DNA from: Thiodiazotropha sp040507225
GTDB lineage: Bacteria; Pseudomonadota; Gammaproteobacteria; Chromatiales; Chromatiaceae
Assembly: GCA_040507225.1 (NCBI GenBank)
Contig: JBEVVG010000001.1
Span: forward strand, 1,550,001 to 1,614,000
Reading direction: 5' to 3'
DNA length: 64,000 nucleotides
Notes under the pieces: generated by a model
What the model was told of the DNA's origin: nothing
The model's input: only the letters and a program-made list of their open reading frames with translations
The model's database searches: none
Shown: positions 24,451 through 33,444 of the stretch, one piece after another
How positions within the stretch are numbered: position 1 is the stretch's first letter
Layout of the letters: each line of letters begins with the position of its first letter
Made by a program: the position numbers and the translations under genes

Positions 24451-24736
24451 AATTTCATCCTTAAAATGTCATATATAACTAGTCTAGCTACCATCCGCCA
24501 TGAAGGCTTTTGGCAGAATAAAATTACCATTTGAGTTATGGCCAGGCAATCTTCAATCCCCCGGAGAGGGGAACTGGTTCTCAGGTTTACACAAAAAGAC
24601 AGGATCGTGACAATTGAACAGTGGACAGGCTCAACAACTTTTAAACGCCGCTCAGTGGCCCGTCCGAACACCCAAAAGGCGATAAAACCGACCAAAAAAC
24701 CCACATCAGGCGGGCGGATCTCAACCCGATCCCGGC
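24451..24736. other. Intergenic region upstream of the PEP-CTERM gene
   Basis: This 286-bp gap separates the PEP-CTERM gene from the 3' end of the ATPase-OmpA gene, both leftward. The AT-rich 24470-24545 part should contain the PEP-CTERM promoter and AAGGATGAAATT before its ATG. No gene or convincing sigma-54 site was found. Confidence 0.35.
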
Positions 24737-27088
24737 TCATTTGGGGAACAGAATCACCTCAACCCGGCGGATGTCCCGGCGACTGTCCGGGGTATCCGAT
24801 GCCGCTGCGGAATTGCTCACCGCGCCCACAGCCGCCACCTGGATGCGTTCATCCTGAATTCCCCGTTGCGCGAAAAACGCCTTGACCTCCTCCGCTCGTT
24901 TCAGCGACAGGCGGTCGTTGTACACCTTGTTTCCCTGCGGGTCGGCGTAACCGGTCACTTTCAGGAAACTGTTATCCTGCATGAGCATCTTGTACTGAAT
25001 GGATTTCAGCAAGGGTATGTACTGACTGGGAATGGTGTATTTGTTGAAGTCGAAATAGACGAAATAGCGCTTGGCCATTTCGATGTATTCATAGGAACTG
25101 ACATCCGGATCCCCGATCGCCAGAACCGCATCCTCCGGAGCTACCGGGGGCGCTGTTTCCGCCACCCTGGTCGACTCTGGTTGCGCGGCCCTGAGTGGTT
25201 GTGACTCACTGACCACGGCCTCCGGTGCCTCGACCGTATACGGCTGCACAACCTGGGATGACGCCACACTGTCCTGGACGATCGTCTCGGCACTGAGAAT
25301 TTTCGCATCCACCTCTTGCCACAACCGGTCGAAGGCGGCAGGGAACAGCTTCACCAGGAGGAGAAGTAATCCGCCCGCCGCCACCCAGGCGGTGACATGG
25401 ATCAGGGAACGCCTGAAGGCCCCCTTGCGGACGGTAACATTCACCTGGGTGGGAAAATCCGGAGCCTGGTGGCCATTGACTTCCGGGCAGCCATCCACCC
25501 ACAGGGAGGGCATACTCAGATTCTCCTCGACCTGAAGGGACGGAGCGGCTTTCAGCAGACTTGCCGATGGCAGCGCACTGCTTGTCTGTAGCCCGGCGCC
25601 CGGGATCGAAGCACGAGGCAGACCTGAACTGTTTTCACTGGACATGAACCAGACTCCACCCCAACGATGCTCCGGATCGTCAGGGGCTGACAAGGTCGGC
25701 TCCGTTTTCACTCCCCGCCCAGACCCGGACTTCGGCTGACTGCGCGCAGGCTTGGCCTTGGAGGAAACAGAGCGGGTTTCAGCGCCTTGCTTAGGGTCCG
25801 TGGCAAACATGGTGCCCAGATCCATGGAATCCAGTGAGCCTTTCCAGATGTCATCCGCACTCGGTAGTGACAGGTCGATCTTATTCTCCGCCCCGGTCGT
25901 GACACTTTCCCGGCGATCAGCCGGCTCGCTGGCGGAGTGGTCAGCCGATTCATCATCCGCCCGCGGCAGCGACTCCTGTTCCTGGATGTGCCGCTGCGAG
26001 TCGTCTTTCCATACCAGCCAGTCGGAGTCCGGCACGTCCCACTCCTGCAACGTCTCCAAGGGCACATCCTCGATCGCGGAAAGAAAATTCTGAGTGATGT
26101 TATGGGTACTTTCAATCAAGGTGTTCGCGGTTTGAGCCTCGACACAGGGGGTATCGCCGCGGAGTGGGTCACCCCTCGGATGGTCTCCCACCGCCTGTCG
26201 CATCTCCAGCGTCTGTTTCGATGCCCGGTACTCTCGGGCGAATTGTTCGACACTCATCTGCTCCGCCAGGCTGATCCGCTGCTCATCCACCAGTTCCTCG
26301 ATCACCGTCAGCGCATCTTCGTCGCTCAGTTGGTGTTTTTCCTCCAGCGAGGCAAACAGCAACAGACGACTCATGAGGTGATTGATATTGCGCGGCACTC
26401 CCTGGGATGCCCGATGGATCAGCTGGTAGACGTCATCCTGTATCACAGGATCGTCTCGCCAACCCACGATGCCCAGACGGTGGATGATGTACTCACGGGT
26501 CTGATCCTCAGAGATCGGCTGGATCTGACAGATTGCGATCAGCCGCTGCTGGATATGCTCCATCCCCGGTCCGAGCAGAAGTCCGCGTAATTCATCATGC
26601 CCGATCAGCACGATCTGCAGCAGAGAGTGTTTCCCCTGCTGCAGATTGGAAAGCAGGCGTAACTCCTCGAGACCGTTGAGCGAGAGATTTTGAGCCTCAT
26701 CCAGAAACAGGATGGAACGCCTGCCCTGCTCGTACAGGGTAGCAAGATGCTTGTGAATACTGGTCAGCAGCGTTGCCTTGTTATAAGTCTCAGCGGGCAG
26801 GCCGTACTCGAGCGCCACCTTGCGCAGCAACTCCTCCGCGTGCAACTGGCTGGTCACCAGATTGAGCGCCTGATACTTTTCCGCATCGATTTCCGAGATG
26901 ACATCCCTGACCAGGGTGGTTTTGCCGGAGCCGGGCTGCCCGGTGATCATCACAAACCCTTCGCCCTGTTGCAGGGCATAGGCAAGGTAGGCAGAGGCGC
27001 GCAGGTAATTGTTGTGCGCGTAGCGAAACTTTTCGTCCGCACTCAAGCGGAAAGGGGTGTCCTTGAATCCAAAATACGACTCATACAT
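24737..27088 (-). CDS. ExeA/XrtA-type AAA ATPase fused to an OmpA domain
   Basis: A 783-residue protein. The start at 27088 is preferred to the frame's first start at 27124: GAGGGAA lies 10 nt upstream and the family begins MYESFFG-like. Residues 1-270 are an ExeA/GspA-type ATPase: MYESYFGFKDTPFRLSADE, Walker A GQPGSGKTTL (50-59), Walker B ILFLDEAQNL, and a GVPRNINHL sensor region. A long polar linker follows to about residue 570, then a membrane segment (LIHVTAWVAAGGLLLLLVKLF). The C-terminal 120 residues are OmpA-like (YFVYFDFNKYTIPSQ, VTGYADPQGNKVYNDRLSLKRAE, VAAVG), which bind peptidoglycan. It would couple cytoplasmic ATP hydrolysis to the cell wall. It resembles the PEP-CTERM-locus secretion ATPase, with the OmpA domain as a distinctive addition. 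Confidence 0.88.
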   Translation of the reverse strand: MYESYFGFKDTPFRLSADEKFRYAHNNYLRASAYLAYALQQGEGFVMITGQPGSGKTTLVRDVISEIDAEKYQALNLVTSQLHAEELLRKVALEYGLPAETYNKATLLTSIHKHLATLYEQGRRSILFLDEAQNLSLNGLEELRLLSNLQQGKHSLLQIVLIGHDELRGLLLGPGMEHIQQRLIAICQIQPISEDQTREYIIHRLGIVGWRDDPVIQDDVYQLIHRASQGVPRNINHLMSRLLLFASLEEKHQLSDEDALTVIEELVDEQRISLAEQMSVEQFAREYRASKQTLEMRQAVGDHPRGDPLRGDTPCVEAQTANTLIESTHNITQNFLSAIEDVPLETLQEWDVPDSDWLVWKDDSQRHIQEQESLPRADDESADHSASEPADRRESVTTGAENKIDLSLPSADDIWKGSLDSMDLGTMFATDPKQGAETRSVSSKAKPARSQPKSGSGRGVKTEPTLSAPDDPEHRWGGVWFMSSENSSGLPRASIPGAGLQTSSALPSASLLKAAPSLQVEENLSMPSLWVDGCPEVNGHQAPDFPTQVNVTVRKGAFRRSLIHVTAWVAAGGLLLLLVKLFPAAFDRLWQEVDAKILSAETIVQDSVASSQVVQPYTVEAPEAVVSESQPLRAAQPESTRVAETAPPVAPEDAVLAIGDPDVSSYEYIEMAKRYFVYFDFNKYTIPSQYIPLLKSIQYKMLMQDNSFLKVTGYADPQGNKVYNDRLSLKRAEEVKAFFAQRGIQDERIQVAAVGAVSNSAAASDTPDSRRDIRRVEVILFPK

Positions 27089-27176
27089 TTGCTGGATTCC
27101 CTCGTATGGTCCATCACTCAGCAAGTATCGAGCTTGAGTCTAAGGCATTGTCTACACCGATGAAACGGGCATTGGC

Positions 27177-27224
27177 ATAAAAAAATCCCGAGGCCGGGCG
27201 ATAAATTCCCAAAGCCTCAGGATT
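27177..27224 (-). terminator. Rho-independent terminator of the lipoprotein gene
   Basis: On the minus strand AATCCTGAGGC pairs with GCCTCGGGATT (one mismatch), with an 18-nt loop, followed by TTTTTTT. It lies 57 bp past the stop of the 27282-28499 gene. Confidence 0.75.
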
Positions 27225-27281
27225 GATGAGTGTTTAACAGATTACGCCCGATAACCGGTTTGCTTAATCAAACTCCAAAAT

Positions 27282-28499
27282 TCAGTTGACGCTCTTCGTC
27301 ACGACGTTTGACAGGGCGCTGGCGCGGCCACTCTGGTCATAGGCAGAAATCGCGACGTAGTAGGTACCCAGCGCCAGGTTATCGATGGTGTAACTGGTGA
27401 TATCACCCGCATTCACATCTACATGCATCTGCAGATTGCTCTGGGTGGTTCCGACATAGATGCTATATCCATCGATATCCGACAGGCTCAGCGGGGTGCC
27501 GTCGGTACGGGTCGAGGGGGCGCTCCATCTCAGAGCCATCGAGCCGGTGGTTGCAGCCACTTCAACGGTGTTGACGGTGATGGAGAAAGCAGCCAGGGAG
27601 GCTTCGTCACTGCCGTCACTGACGCTGATGCGGATGTTGTTGTAGTCGCCCACATCCTGTGCGCCGGGGGTTCCGCTCACGGCACCGGTGGTGCTGTTGA
27701 AACTGGCCCAGGAAGGCAGGTTCACGACACTGAAGCTCAGGTCATCGCCATCTTCGTCATTCGCAGCCGGTGTGAAGGAATAGGCCGTTCCCACGTCGAC
27801 ATTGGTTGACGGAGAGCCACTGATGGTCGGAGCGGCATTCGTGCCCGCCTGCGCCTCGGTGCACATTTCATTGGAAACGTAGAATTCGGAGGCCTCCACG
27901 TAACGCGATTCGATCTTGAAGCAGTGACGGACACTCAGATCCAGGCCGGTGATCACGCTGCTGGTTGAAACGGTACGGTCAGTCCCCATGTCCAGATCAT
28001 CGATCCATACATCATAGCCGCCATCGGGATCGGAGTTGGCGTTGATCCAGCTCAGAAGGACGTCTTCGCCGCTGATCGTGGCGGAAACCAGTTCGGGGGC
28101 ACCCCGGGCGACGGTCTCTTCAGTCACCGGCGCGCTCTCTTCCTCGGTTACGGGGGTGGATTCCTCGACCGGAGCCTGAGTGTCCGTACCCGTGCTGGGA
28201 GCCGGGGTCGGAGCCGGCGTCGGGGTCGTGGTTTCATTGGATGCCGGCGGGGCCACCGGAGTCGGGGTCGGATCCGTGGTTTCTTCAGTGGATCCGTTTC
28301 CGGAATTATCCTGGCTGCCGCTATCGGCCGGGGCACCGGAATCGTTCGTATCGCCCGTCGTCTCTCCGTCGTTGGAAACGATGGTTTCCTGATCCGGATT
28401 GCTTGCCGTCTCAGTGGATTCAGAACTACTGCTTCCCTGACATGCACTGAGAACCAGACTGATGAAAAGTGCGAACAGGATAGTCTGTAGGGATCTCAT
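27282..28499 (-). CDS. Lipoprotein with Ig-like (He_PIG) and Fn3-like domains
   Basis: A 405-residue protein. The ATG at 28499 gives a lipoprotein signal (TILFALFISLVLSACQG, lipobox LSAC); the frame extends to 28553 but that would bury it. After the cysteine comes a Ser/Thr/Pro/Glu-rich spacer with repeated PTPTP units (to about residue 140), then Fn3-like strands, then a cadherin-like/He_PIG module (NAAPTISGSPSTNVDVGTAYSFTPAANDEDGD ... FNSTTGAVSGTPG), and a C-terminal Fn3-like domain (GYSIYVGTTQSNLQ, YYVAISAYDQSG). It is probably an outer-membrane-anchored surface or adhesion protein. No enzyme motif is seen. The downstream terminator suggests a single-gene transcript. Confidence 0.82.
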   Translation of the reverse strand: MRSLQTILFALFISLVLSACQGSSSSESTETASNPDQETIVSNDGETTGDTNDSGAPADSGSQDNSGNGSTEETTDPTPTPVAPPASNETTTPTPAPTPAPSTGTDTQAPVEESTPVTEEESAPVTEETVARGAPELVSATISGEDVLLSWINANSDPDGGYDVWIDDLDMGTDRTVSTSSVITGLDLSVRHCFKIESRYVEASEFYVSNEMCTEAQAGTNAAPTISGSPSTNVDVGTAYSFTPAANDEDGDDLSFSVVNLPSWASFNSTTGAVSGTPGAQDVGDYNNIRISVSDGSDEASLAAFSITVNTVEVAATTGSMALRWSAPSTRTDGTPLSLSDIDGYSIYVGTTQSNLQMHVDVNAGDITSYTIDNLALGTYYVAISAYDQSGRASALSNVVTKSVN

Positions 28500-28892
28500 T
28501 ACCGGCGGCCTCGAATTTGATTGCTGCCATAGAGTAACGGCATTCCTACACACATCATGAGGAACTGGGTCACAGATCCGGACTCTGACCCTGAGACGCC
28601 CATTTGATCATTATTAATTTATAATAATTTCAATATGTTAATAACCATTTGTCAATTGAACGGGGGTCATAAACGAGGCCAATTTCGGGTGATTTTCGAG
28701 GCCTCAAATTTGAGCGTTTTTCTAGGTTTTGAGCTCGGTCACACAATCATTCGGGCGACAGGCCCGCCAATCGACGGGCAGACCCGTTTCGTCGTCCGGG
28801 TAATCGGTAGCATTTGGCGGGTTGAAGCCGTGTCATTTCGGCACTTATACTCTGGCCACTTTACCCAGAATAACGACATAGGCAGCCTCTGC
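28500..28892. other. Divergent intergenic region with a CTCAAATTTGAG palindrome
   Basis: This 393-bp gap separates a leftward lipoprotein gene from a rightward aminotransferase gene. 28600-28660 is strongly AT-rich (ATTATTAATTTATAATAAT) and a likely promoter zone. A perfect 12-bp palindrome, CTCAAATTTGAG, sits at 28703-28714. The frame of the downstream gene is open back to 28635, but that part lacks the composition and motifs of coding sequence. Confidence 0.4.
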
Positions 28893-30074
28893 ATGACTAC
28901 ACCCATTTTCAATCCTCCCGTACGCACCCTTATGGGGCCTGGCCCCTCTGATGTCCATCCGCGCATCCTCGAAGCCCTTTCACGGCCGACCATTGGCCAC
29001 CTCGACCCCCTGTTCATCGAAATGATGGAACAGACCAAAGGGATGCTGCAGTACGCCTTTCAGACCCAGAACGCCCTCACCATGCCGGTCTCGGCGCCCG
29101 GCTCAGCGGGCATGGAAACCTGTTTCGCCAACCTGGTGGAACCCGGCGACAAGGTAATCGTTTGCCAGAACGGGGTGTTCGGCGGGCGCATGAAAGAAAA
29201 CGTGGAACGCTGTGGCGGCGTGGCGGTGATGGTGGAAGATGAATGGGGAACCGCAGTCAACCTGGAAAAGACTGCAGCTGCCCTGGAAACCCACCCAGAC
29301 GCGAAAATTCTCGCCTTCGTACACGCGGAAACCTCCACCGGCGCCCGTTCCGATGCCAAGGAACTGGTGCAACTGGCCCATCGGCATGACTGCCTGACCA
29401 TCGTCGATGCGGTGACCTCTTTGGGCGGATGCGAACTCAAGGTCGACGAGTGGGAGATCGACAGCATCTATTCCGGGACCCAGAAATGTCTCTCCTGCAC
29501 CCCGGGTATCTCTCCGGTGAGTTTCAGCGACCGGGCCCTGAACAAGGTGCGTAACCGCCAGCAGCGGGTTCAAAGCTGGTTCCTCGACCTTAACCTGGTC
29601 ATGGGTTACTGGGGCACCAATCAGAAGCGCGCCTATCACCATACAGCACCGGTAAATGCACTCTACGGCCTGCATGAATCCCTGCGCATGCTGGAGGAGG
29701 AGGGTCTGGAAAACGCCTGGGCACGGCATCTTCGCATGCATCAAGCCCTCAAGGCCGGTCTTGAGGCCATGGGACTGACCTTTATCGTCGACGAAGCTCA
29801 CCGCCTGCCGCAGCTGAATGCGGTGTCAATCCCAGACGGGGTGGATGATGCCCAGGTACGCAGCCGGCTGCTGAATGAGTACAACCTGGAACTGGGGGCC
29901 GGTCTCGGGGCACTCGCCGGCAAGGTATGGCGCATCGGTCTGATGGGACACAGCGCCCGGGCCGAGAACATCCTGTTGTGCGTCAGTGCCCTCGAAGCCG
30001 TGCTGAGCGAGATGCAGGCGCCGATCAATACCGGCGTAGCCCTGGCCGCGGTACAGCAGTCGCTGTCAGCCTGA
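28893..30074 (+). CDS. Class V aminotransferase, alanine--glyoxylate type
   Basis: A 393-residue PLP enzyme. The ATG at 28893 fits the family start (MTTPIFNPPVRTLMGPGPSDVHP); an extension to 28635 is open but not supported. Features: PGPSDVHPRILEAL, MPVSAPGSAGMETCFANLV, VHAETSTGARSDAKELV, IVDAVTSLGGCELKVDEW (PLP Asp) and SGTQKCLSCTPGISPVSFS with the Schiff-base Lys. These match alanine--glyoxylate/serine--pyruvate transaminases. It probably turns glyoxylate into glycine. A rhodanese gene follows at 34 bp. Confidence 0.92.
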   Translation: MTTPIFNPPVRTLMGPGPSDVHPRILEALSRPTIGHLDPLFIEMMEQTKGMLQYAFQTQNALTMPVSAPGSAGMETCFANLVEPGDKVIVCQNGVFGGRMKENVERCGGVAVMVEDEWGTAVNLEKTAAALETHPDAKILAFVHAETSTGARSDAKELVQLAHRHDCLTIVDAVTSLGGCELKVDEWEIDSIYSGTQKCLSCTPGISPVSFSDRALNKVRNRQQRVQSWFLDLNLVMGYWGTNQKRAYHHTAPVNALYGLHESLRMLEEEGLENAWARHLRMHQALKAGLEAMGLTFIVDEAHRLPQLNAVSIPDGVDDAQVRSRLLNEYNLELGAGLGALAGKVWRIGLMGHSARAENILLCVSALEAVLSEMQAPINTGVALAAVQQSLSA

Positions 30075-30108
30075 TCCCACGGGTGAACCACGCATCAGGG
30101 GCTACTCG

Positions 30109-30927
30109 ATGGCAGATACGATCCCGCTTCTCCTCGAACCTGATGCGCTGAGCGCCCGCCTTGACGACCCCCAGGTCAGGATCATCGACCTGGGCAGGGA
30201 CACGACCTACCCGGAACTGCACATCCCGGGTGCCATTCATCTGCCCTATACCCAGATCACCTCATTCCGTCACCCAATCTACGGGTTGCTGCCACAAGCG
30301 GAACAACTCGAAGCCCTGTTCTCAGGGCTGGGGATCAGCGCGGACACCCATGTGGTGGCCTATGACGACGAAGGGGGTGGCAACGCTTCCCGGCTGCTGT
30401 GGACACTGCACGCCATGGGGCACACCCGTTACTCCCTGCTCAACGGGGGCTTGCATGCCTGGGCCAACGAAGGCAACACCTGCAGCCGCACTCCCACCAC
30501 ACCGGAACCGGCAGATTTCCACGCCAATCCCGATGACCGGGTGGTCGCCGACTCCAAATACATCCTGAGCAGGCTGGATTCCTCCGATCTGGTGTTGTGG
30601 GATGCCCGCAGCATACAGGAGTACCGGGGCATCTCCCGGTTTTCCCAGTACCCCGGGCATATCCCCGGAGCGATCAACCTGGACTGGCTCGAGGTCATGG
30701 ACCGTCAGGCCAACATGCGTCTCAAGCAGGAACCGGAGCTGCGTGAGCTGTTGAACCGGCTGGGCATTACCCAGGACAAGGAGGTGATCACCTACTGCCA
30801 GACCCACCACCGATCCTCTCTGACCTGGTTCGTGCTGCACCGGCTCGGCTACCCCGGCTGCAAAGGCTACCCCGGATCCTGGTCAGACTGGGGCAACCGG
30901 GACGACACGCCGAAAGCCCTGCCGTGA
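30109..30927 (+). CDS. Rhodanese-family thiosulfate sulfurtransferase
   Basis: A 272-residue protein with two rhodanese domains. The N-terminal one (VRIIDLGRDTTYPELHIPGAIHLPY, VVAYDDEGGGNASRLLWTLHAMGH) lacks the catalytic cysteine (Asp-Asp-Glu at that place). The C-terminal one has LWDARSIQEYRG, PGHIPGAINLDW and the active loop YCQTHHRSS with Cys near residue 228. The loop CQTHHR is unlike the common CRKGVT of well-studied mitochondrial-type enzymes, but similar CQxHHRS loops occur in bacterial homologues. It transfers sulfane sulfur to a thiophilic acceptor. The stop overlaps the next gene start (GTGA). Confidence 0.9.
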   Translation: MADTIPLLLEPDALSARLDDPQVRIIDLGRDTTYPELHIPGAIHLPYTQITSFRHPIYGLLPQAEQLEALFSGLGISADTHVVAYDDEGGGNASRLLWTLHAMGHTRYSLLNGGLHAWANEGNTCSRTPTTPEPADFHANPDDRVVADSKYILSRLDSSDLVLWDARSIQEYRGISRFSQYPGHIPGAINLDWLEVMDRQANMRLKQEPELRELLNRLGITQDKEVITYCQTHHRSSLTWFVLHRLGYPGCKGYPGSWSDWGNRDDTPKALP

Positions 30928-31517
30928 GACGCCCTTCCAGCAGACAGCGGCGGATAGTGATCCTGACACTGGCCGCCCTGGCCTTCGGCATCGCCTATTA
31001 CGCCGGCATGCATCAACCCTCACACAGGACTCACGCCCCGCCGATCCAGGGTATAGCCATCGACCCGCCGGCCCCGGTCCCCGTGTTCCAGCTGTGGGAT
31101 CAGCGGGGTGACCCTTTTACCCGTGAGGACCTCCTGGACACCTGGAGCCTGCTGCTGCTCGACCCGGGGGACGAGCCAATGCCCTCTCCCGCACTGATCC
31201 ATCTGATGCAGGTGCACAACCGCCTCGCCGGTCAGCCGCAGCTGCAAAACGCCATCCACTTCATCTACCTGCCCCGTCGGGACGCGGCTGCCCTGGGCAA
31301 ACAGATCGACCGGCTCGGCAGCCACCTGACGGGACTGAGCGGCGAGCCGGAAAGCGTGGATGCCGCGTTTCGTGAGTTCGGAGTGGAAACAGACGGTTCG
31401 CAGGCCCTCATTTTTCTCATCGGACCGGACCAGCGGCTGCATGCCCTGTTTACCCAGAGCCAGGATGCCGCTACCATCGCCCAGGATCTGACTCAGTTGA
31501 TTGAAGCCTTGCCCTGA
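30924..31517 (+). CDS. SCO1/SenC-like membrane-anchored protein without the CxxxC motif
   Basis: A 197-residue protein with an N-terminal membrane anchor (IVILTLAALAFGIAYYAGM, residues about 11-29) and a thioredoxin-fold periplasmic domain. The strand order PVPVFQLWDQRGDPFTREDLLDTWSLLLLDPGDEPMPSPALIHLM parallels SCO1 proteins, in which FGFTHCPDICP carries the copper-binding cysteines. Here that segment is LLDPGDEPMPSP with no cysteine, and no cysteine remains in the mature domain. So copper delivery or thiol exchange is unlikely. GTG start, coupled to the rhodanese stop. Confidence 0.72.
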   Translation: MRRPSSRQRRIVILTLAALAFGIAYYAGMHQPSHRTHAPPIQGIAIDPPAPVPVFQLWDQRGDPFTREDLLDTWSLLLLDPGDEPMPSPALIHLMQVHNRLAGQPQLQNAIHFIYLPRRDAAALGKQIDRLGSHLTGLSGEPESVDAAFREFGVETDGSQALIFLIGPDQRLHALFTQSQDAATIAQDLTQLIEALP

Positions 31518-31526
31518 CCGGACACC

Positions 31527-32429
31527 ATGACACAACCCACAGCACCCCCTCAAAGCTTTCCACAAAAGCTGCTCGAAACCCTGTTCATCATCCTCCAGTA
31601 CCTGCTGCCGCATCACCTGCTGTCACGCCTGATGCACAGCCTGGCCCGGGTCGAGACCCCGTCGGTAAAGGATCGGCTGATTCGTCAGGTGATCAAGTGG
31701 TATGGAGTGGACATGCAGGAGGCCCTGGAGACCGACCCGGCCAGGTACCGCAGTTTCAACGATTTCTTTACCCGGGCGCTGCGTCCGGATGCCCGCCCCG
31801 TCACCCAGCAGGCGAATCAGATCGCCTGCCCCGCCGATGGCGCAATCAGCCAGTTGGGGGATATCGAGGCCGGTTACCTGTTTCAGGCAAAGGGACACGA
31901 CTACTCGTTGCTGGAACTGCTGGGGGGTGATCTGGAAATGGCCGGACTGTTCGACGAGGGCGCCTTCGCCACCGTCTACCTTTCACCCCGGGATTACCAT
32001 CGACTGCACATGCCCCTGGATGGACAGTTGAAGAAGATGCTGCATGTCCCGGGCCGGCTGTTCAGCGTCAACGACACCACCGCGCGCAGGGTTCCCCGGC
32101 TGTTCGCCCGCAACGAACGGGTCGTGTGCCTGTTCGAAACCCCTTACGGACCCATGGCGATGATCCTCGTCGGGGCGATCTTCGTTTCCAGCATCGAGAC
32201 GGTGTGGGCCGGCGCGGTGACCCCTGCCCGGGAGCGTATCACCAGCTGGAACTACACCCCGGACCTCAGCCCCGGCCCGGTGACCCTGAGCAAGGGTGAG
32301 GAGATGGGTCGCTTCAACATGGGATCCACGGTGATTCTGCTGTTCGGCAAAGATCGTGCGGAATGGCTCGAGGGACTCGCCGCCGGCGCCCAGGTGCGGA
32401 TGGGCGAGGGCATCGGCATCACCACCTGA
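31527..32429 (+). CDS. psd: Phosphatidylserine decarboxylase proenzyme
   Basis: A 300-residue inner-membrane-associated enzyme that makes phosphatidylethanolamine. Family features: YRSFNDFFTRALRPDARP, ACPADGAISQLGDIE (catalytic Asp region), FATVYLSPRDYHRLHMPLDG (conserved His residues), RLFSVNDTTARRVP, and the self-cleavage site FNMGSTVILLF (Gly-Ser bond, the Ser becoming the pyruvoyl group). It starts 9 bp after the SCO-like gene and ends 9 bp from the convergent epmA. Confidence 0.96.
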   Translation: MTQPTAPPQSFPQKLLETLFIILQYLLPHHLLSRLMHSLARVETPSVKDRLIRQVIKWYGVDMQEALETDPARYRSFNDFFTRALRPDARPVTQQANQIACPADGAISQLGDIEAGYLFQAKGHDYSLLELLGGDLEMAGLFDEGAFATVYLSPRDYHRLHMPLDGQLKKMLHVPGRLFSVNDTTARRVPRLFARNERVVCLFETPYGPMAMILVGAIFVSSIETVWAGAVTPARERITSWNYTPDLSPGPVTLSKGEEMGRFNMGSTVILLFGKDRAEWLEGLAAGAQVRMGEGIGITT

Positions 32430-32438
32430 GGCCGTTGC

Positions 32439-33422
32439 TCAGGTCCGTTCGAAATCGAAACTGAGCACCTCGCGAATATCCCGGCATCCCGTCAGCAGCA
32501 TCAGCAGACGATCGATACCCAGCGCCACGCCGGCACACTCCGGCAAGCCTTCAGCCATGGCTTCGAGCAGCCACTCATCGGCCGGACGCTGCGGCACGCC
32601 GGCTGACCGTCGCTGGCGATTGTCCGCTTCGAAGCGGGCTCGCTGAACCTCGGCATCCTGCAGTTCGTAAAAACCGTTCGCCAGTTCCATACCCTGCCAG
32701 TACAGTTCAAAACGCTGCGCCAGCGGAGGATCCTCATCGTTGATCCGGGCCAGGGCCGCCTGACTCGCGGGATAGTCGTAGATGAAGGTCAATCCTGAAC
32801 GTCCCAGACCGGGCTCGATGAGATGGCTCAGAAGCAGATCCAGCCAGGCATCACGGTGCCCCAGCTGCAACTGCTCCGCGCCCGCAATCCCTTGAGCAAT
32901 CGCGCAATCACGTAATTCAACGGCCTCTGCCATATGCGGGTCCAGTGACAGGGTTTGCTGGAAAATCTCCCGATAGGTGTGTCGCTCTACCACCAGCGGC
33001 TCGCCCGATAGGCTGAGGATCAGCTCGGCCACCTCGCCCATCAGGGCGTGATGGTCGAATCCCGGTCGATACCATTCCAGCAGGGTGAATTCGGGATTAT
33101 GCCGACTTCCCAGTTCCCCGTCCCGGAACACCTTGCAGATCTGGTAGATCGGGCCACTCCCGGCGCACAACAGGCGTTTCATGAAGAACTCGGGGGAGGT
33201 CTGCAGGTAACACTCGAGTCCCGAACCCGCACCGGGACCGGTATAGCGGGTCAGGAAGCTCTCGATCGCCGGATCCGTGGTGGCATGGCGGGCACACACC
33301 GGGGTGTCGACTTCGAGGATGTCCCGGGAATCGAAAAACTGCCGAATCCGGCGCAACATCCCGGCACGCTGCTGGAGCATTTGCGGATTTGCCGAGGGAC
33401 GCCAGAGGTCGCGTGGGTTCAT
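32439..33422 (-). CDS. epmA: EF-P beta-lysine ligase EpmA
   Basis: A 327-residue class II lysyl-tRNA-synthetase-like protein without the anticodon-binding domain. It activates (R)-beta-lysine and attaches it to Lys34 of EF-P. Motifs: RIRQFFDSRDILEVDTPVC, CYLQTSPEFFMKRLL, QICKVFRDGELGSRHNPEFTLLEWY (motif 2), ELANGFYEL, and GVALGIDRLLMLLTG (motif 3). The ATG at 33422 (MNPRDLW) is chosen over an in-frame extension to 33476 that overlaps the end of efp. The gene lies 22 bp downstream of efp. Confidence 0.95.
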   Translation of the reverse strand: MNPRDLWRPSANPQMLQQRAGMLRRIRQFFDSRDILEVDTPVCARHATTDPAIESFLTRYTGPGAGSGLECYLQTSPEFFMKRLLCAGSGPIYQICKVFRDGELGSRHNPEFTLLEWYRPGFDHHALMGEVAELILSLSGEPLVVERHTYREIFQQTLSLDPHMAEAVELRDCAIAQGIAGAEQLQLGHRDAWLDLLLSHLIEPGLGRSGLTFIYDYPASQAALARINDEDPPLAQRFELYWQGMELANGFYELQDAEVQRARFEADNRQRRSAGVPQRPADEWLLEAMAEGLPECAGVALGIDRLLMLLTGCRDIREVLSFDFERT

Positions 33423-33444
33423 GGCAGCGTCCCAGGTCCTGAAA

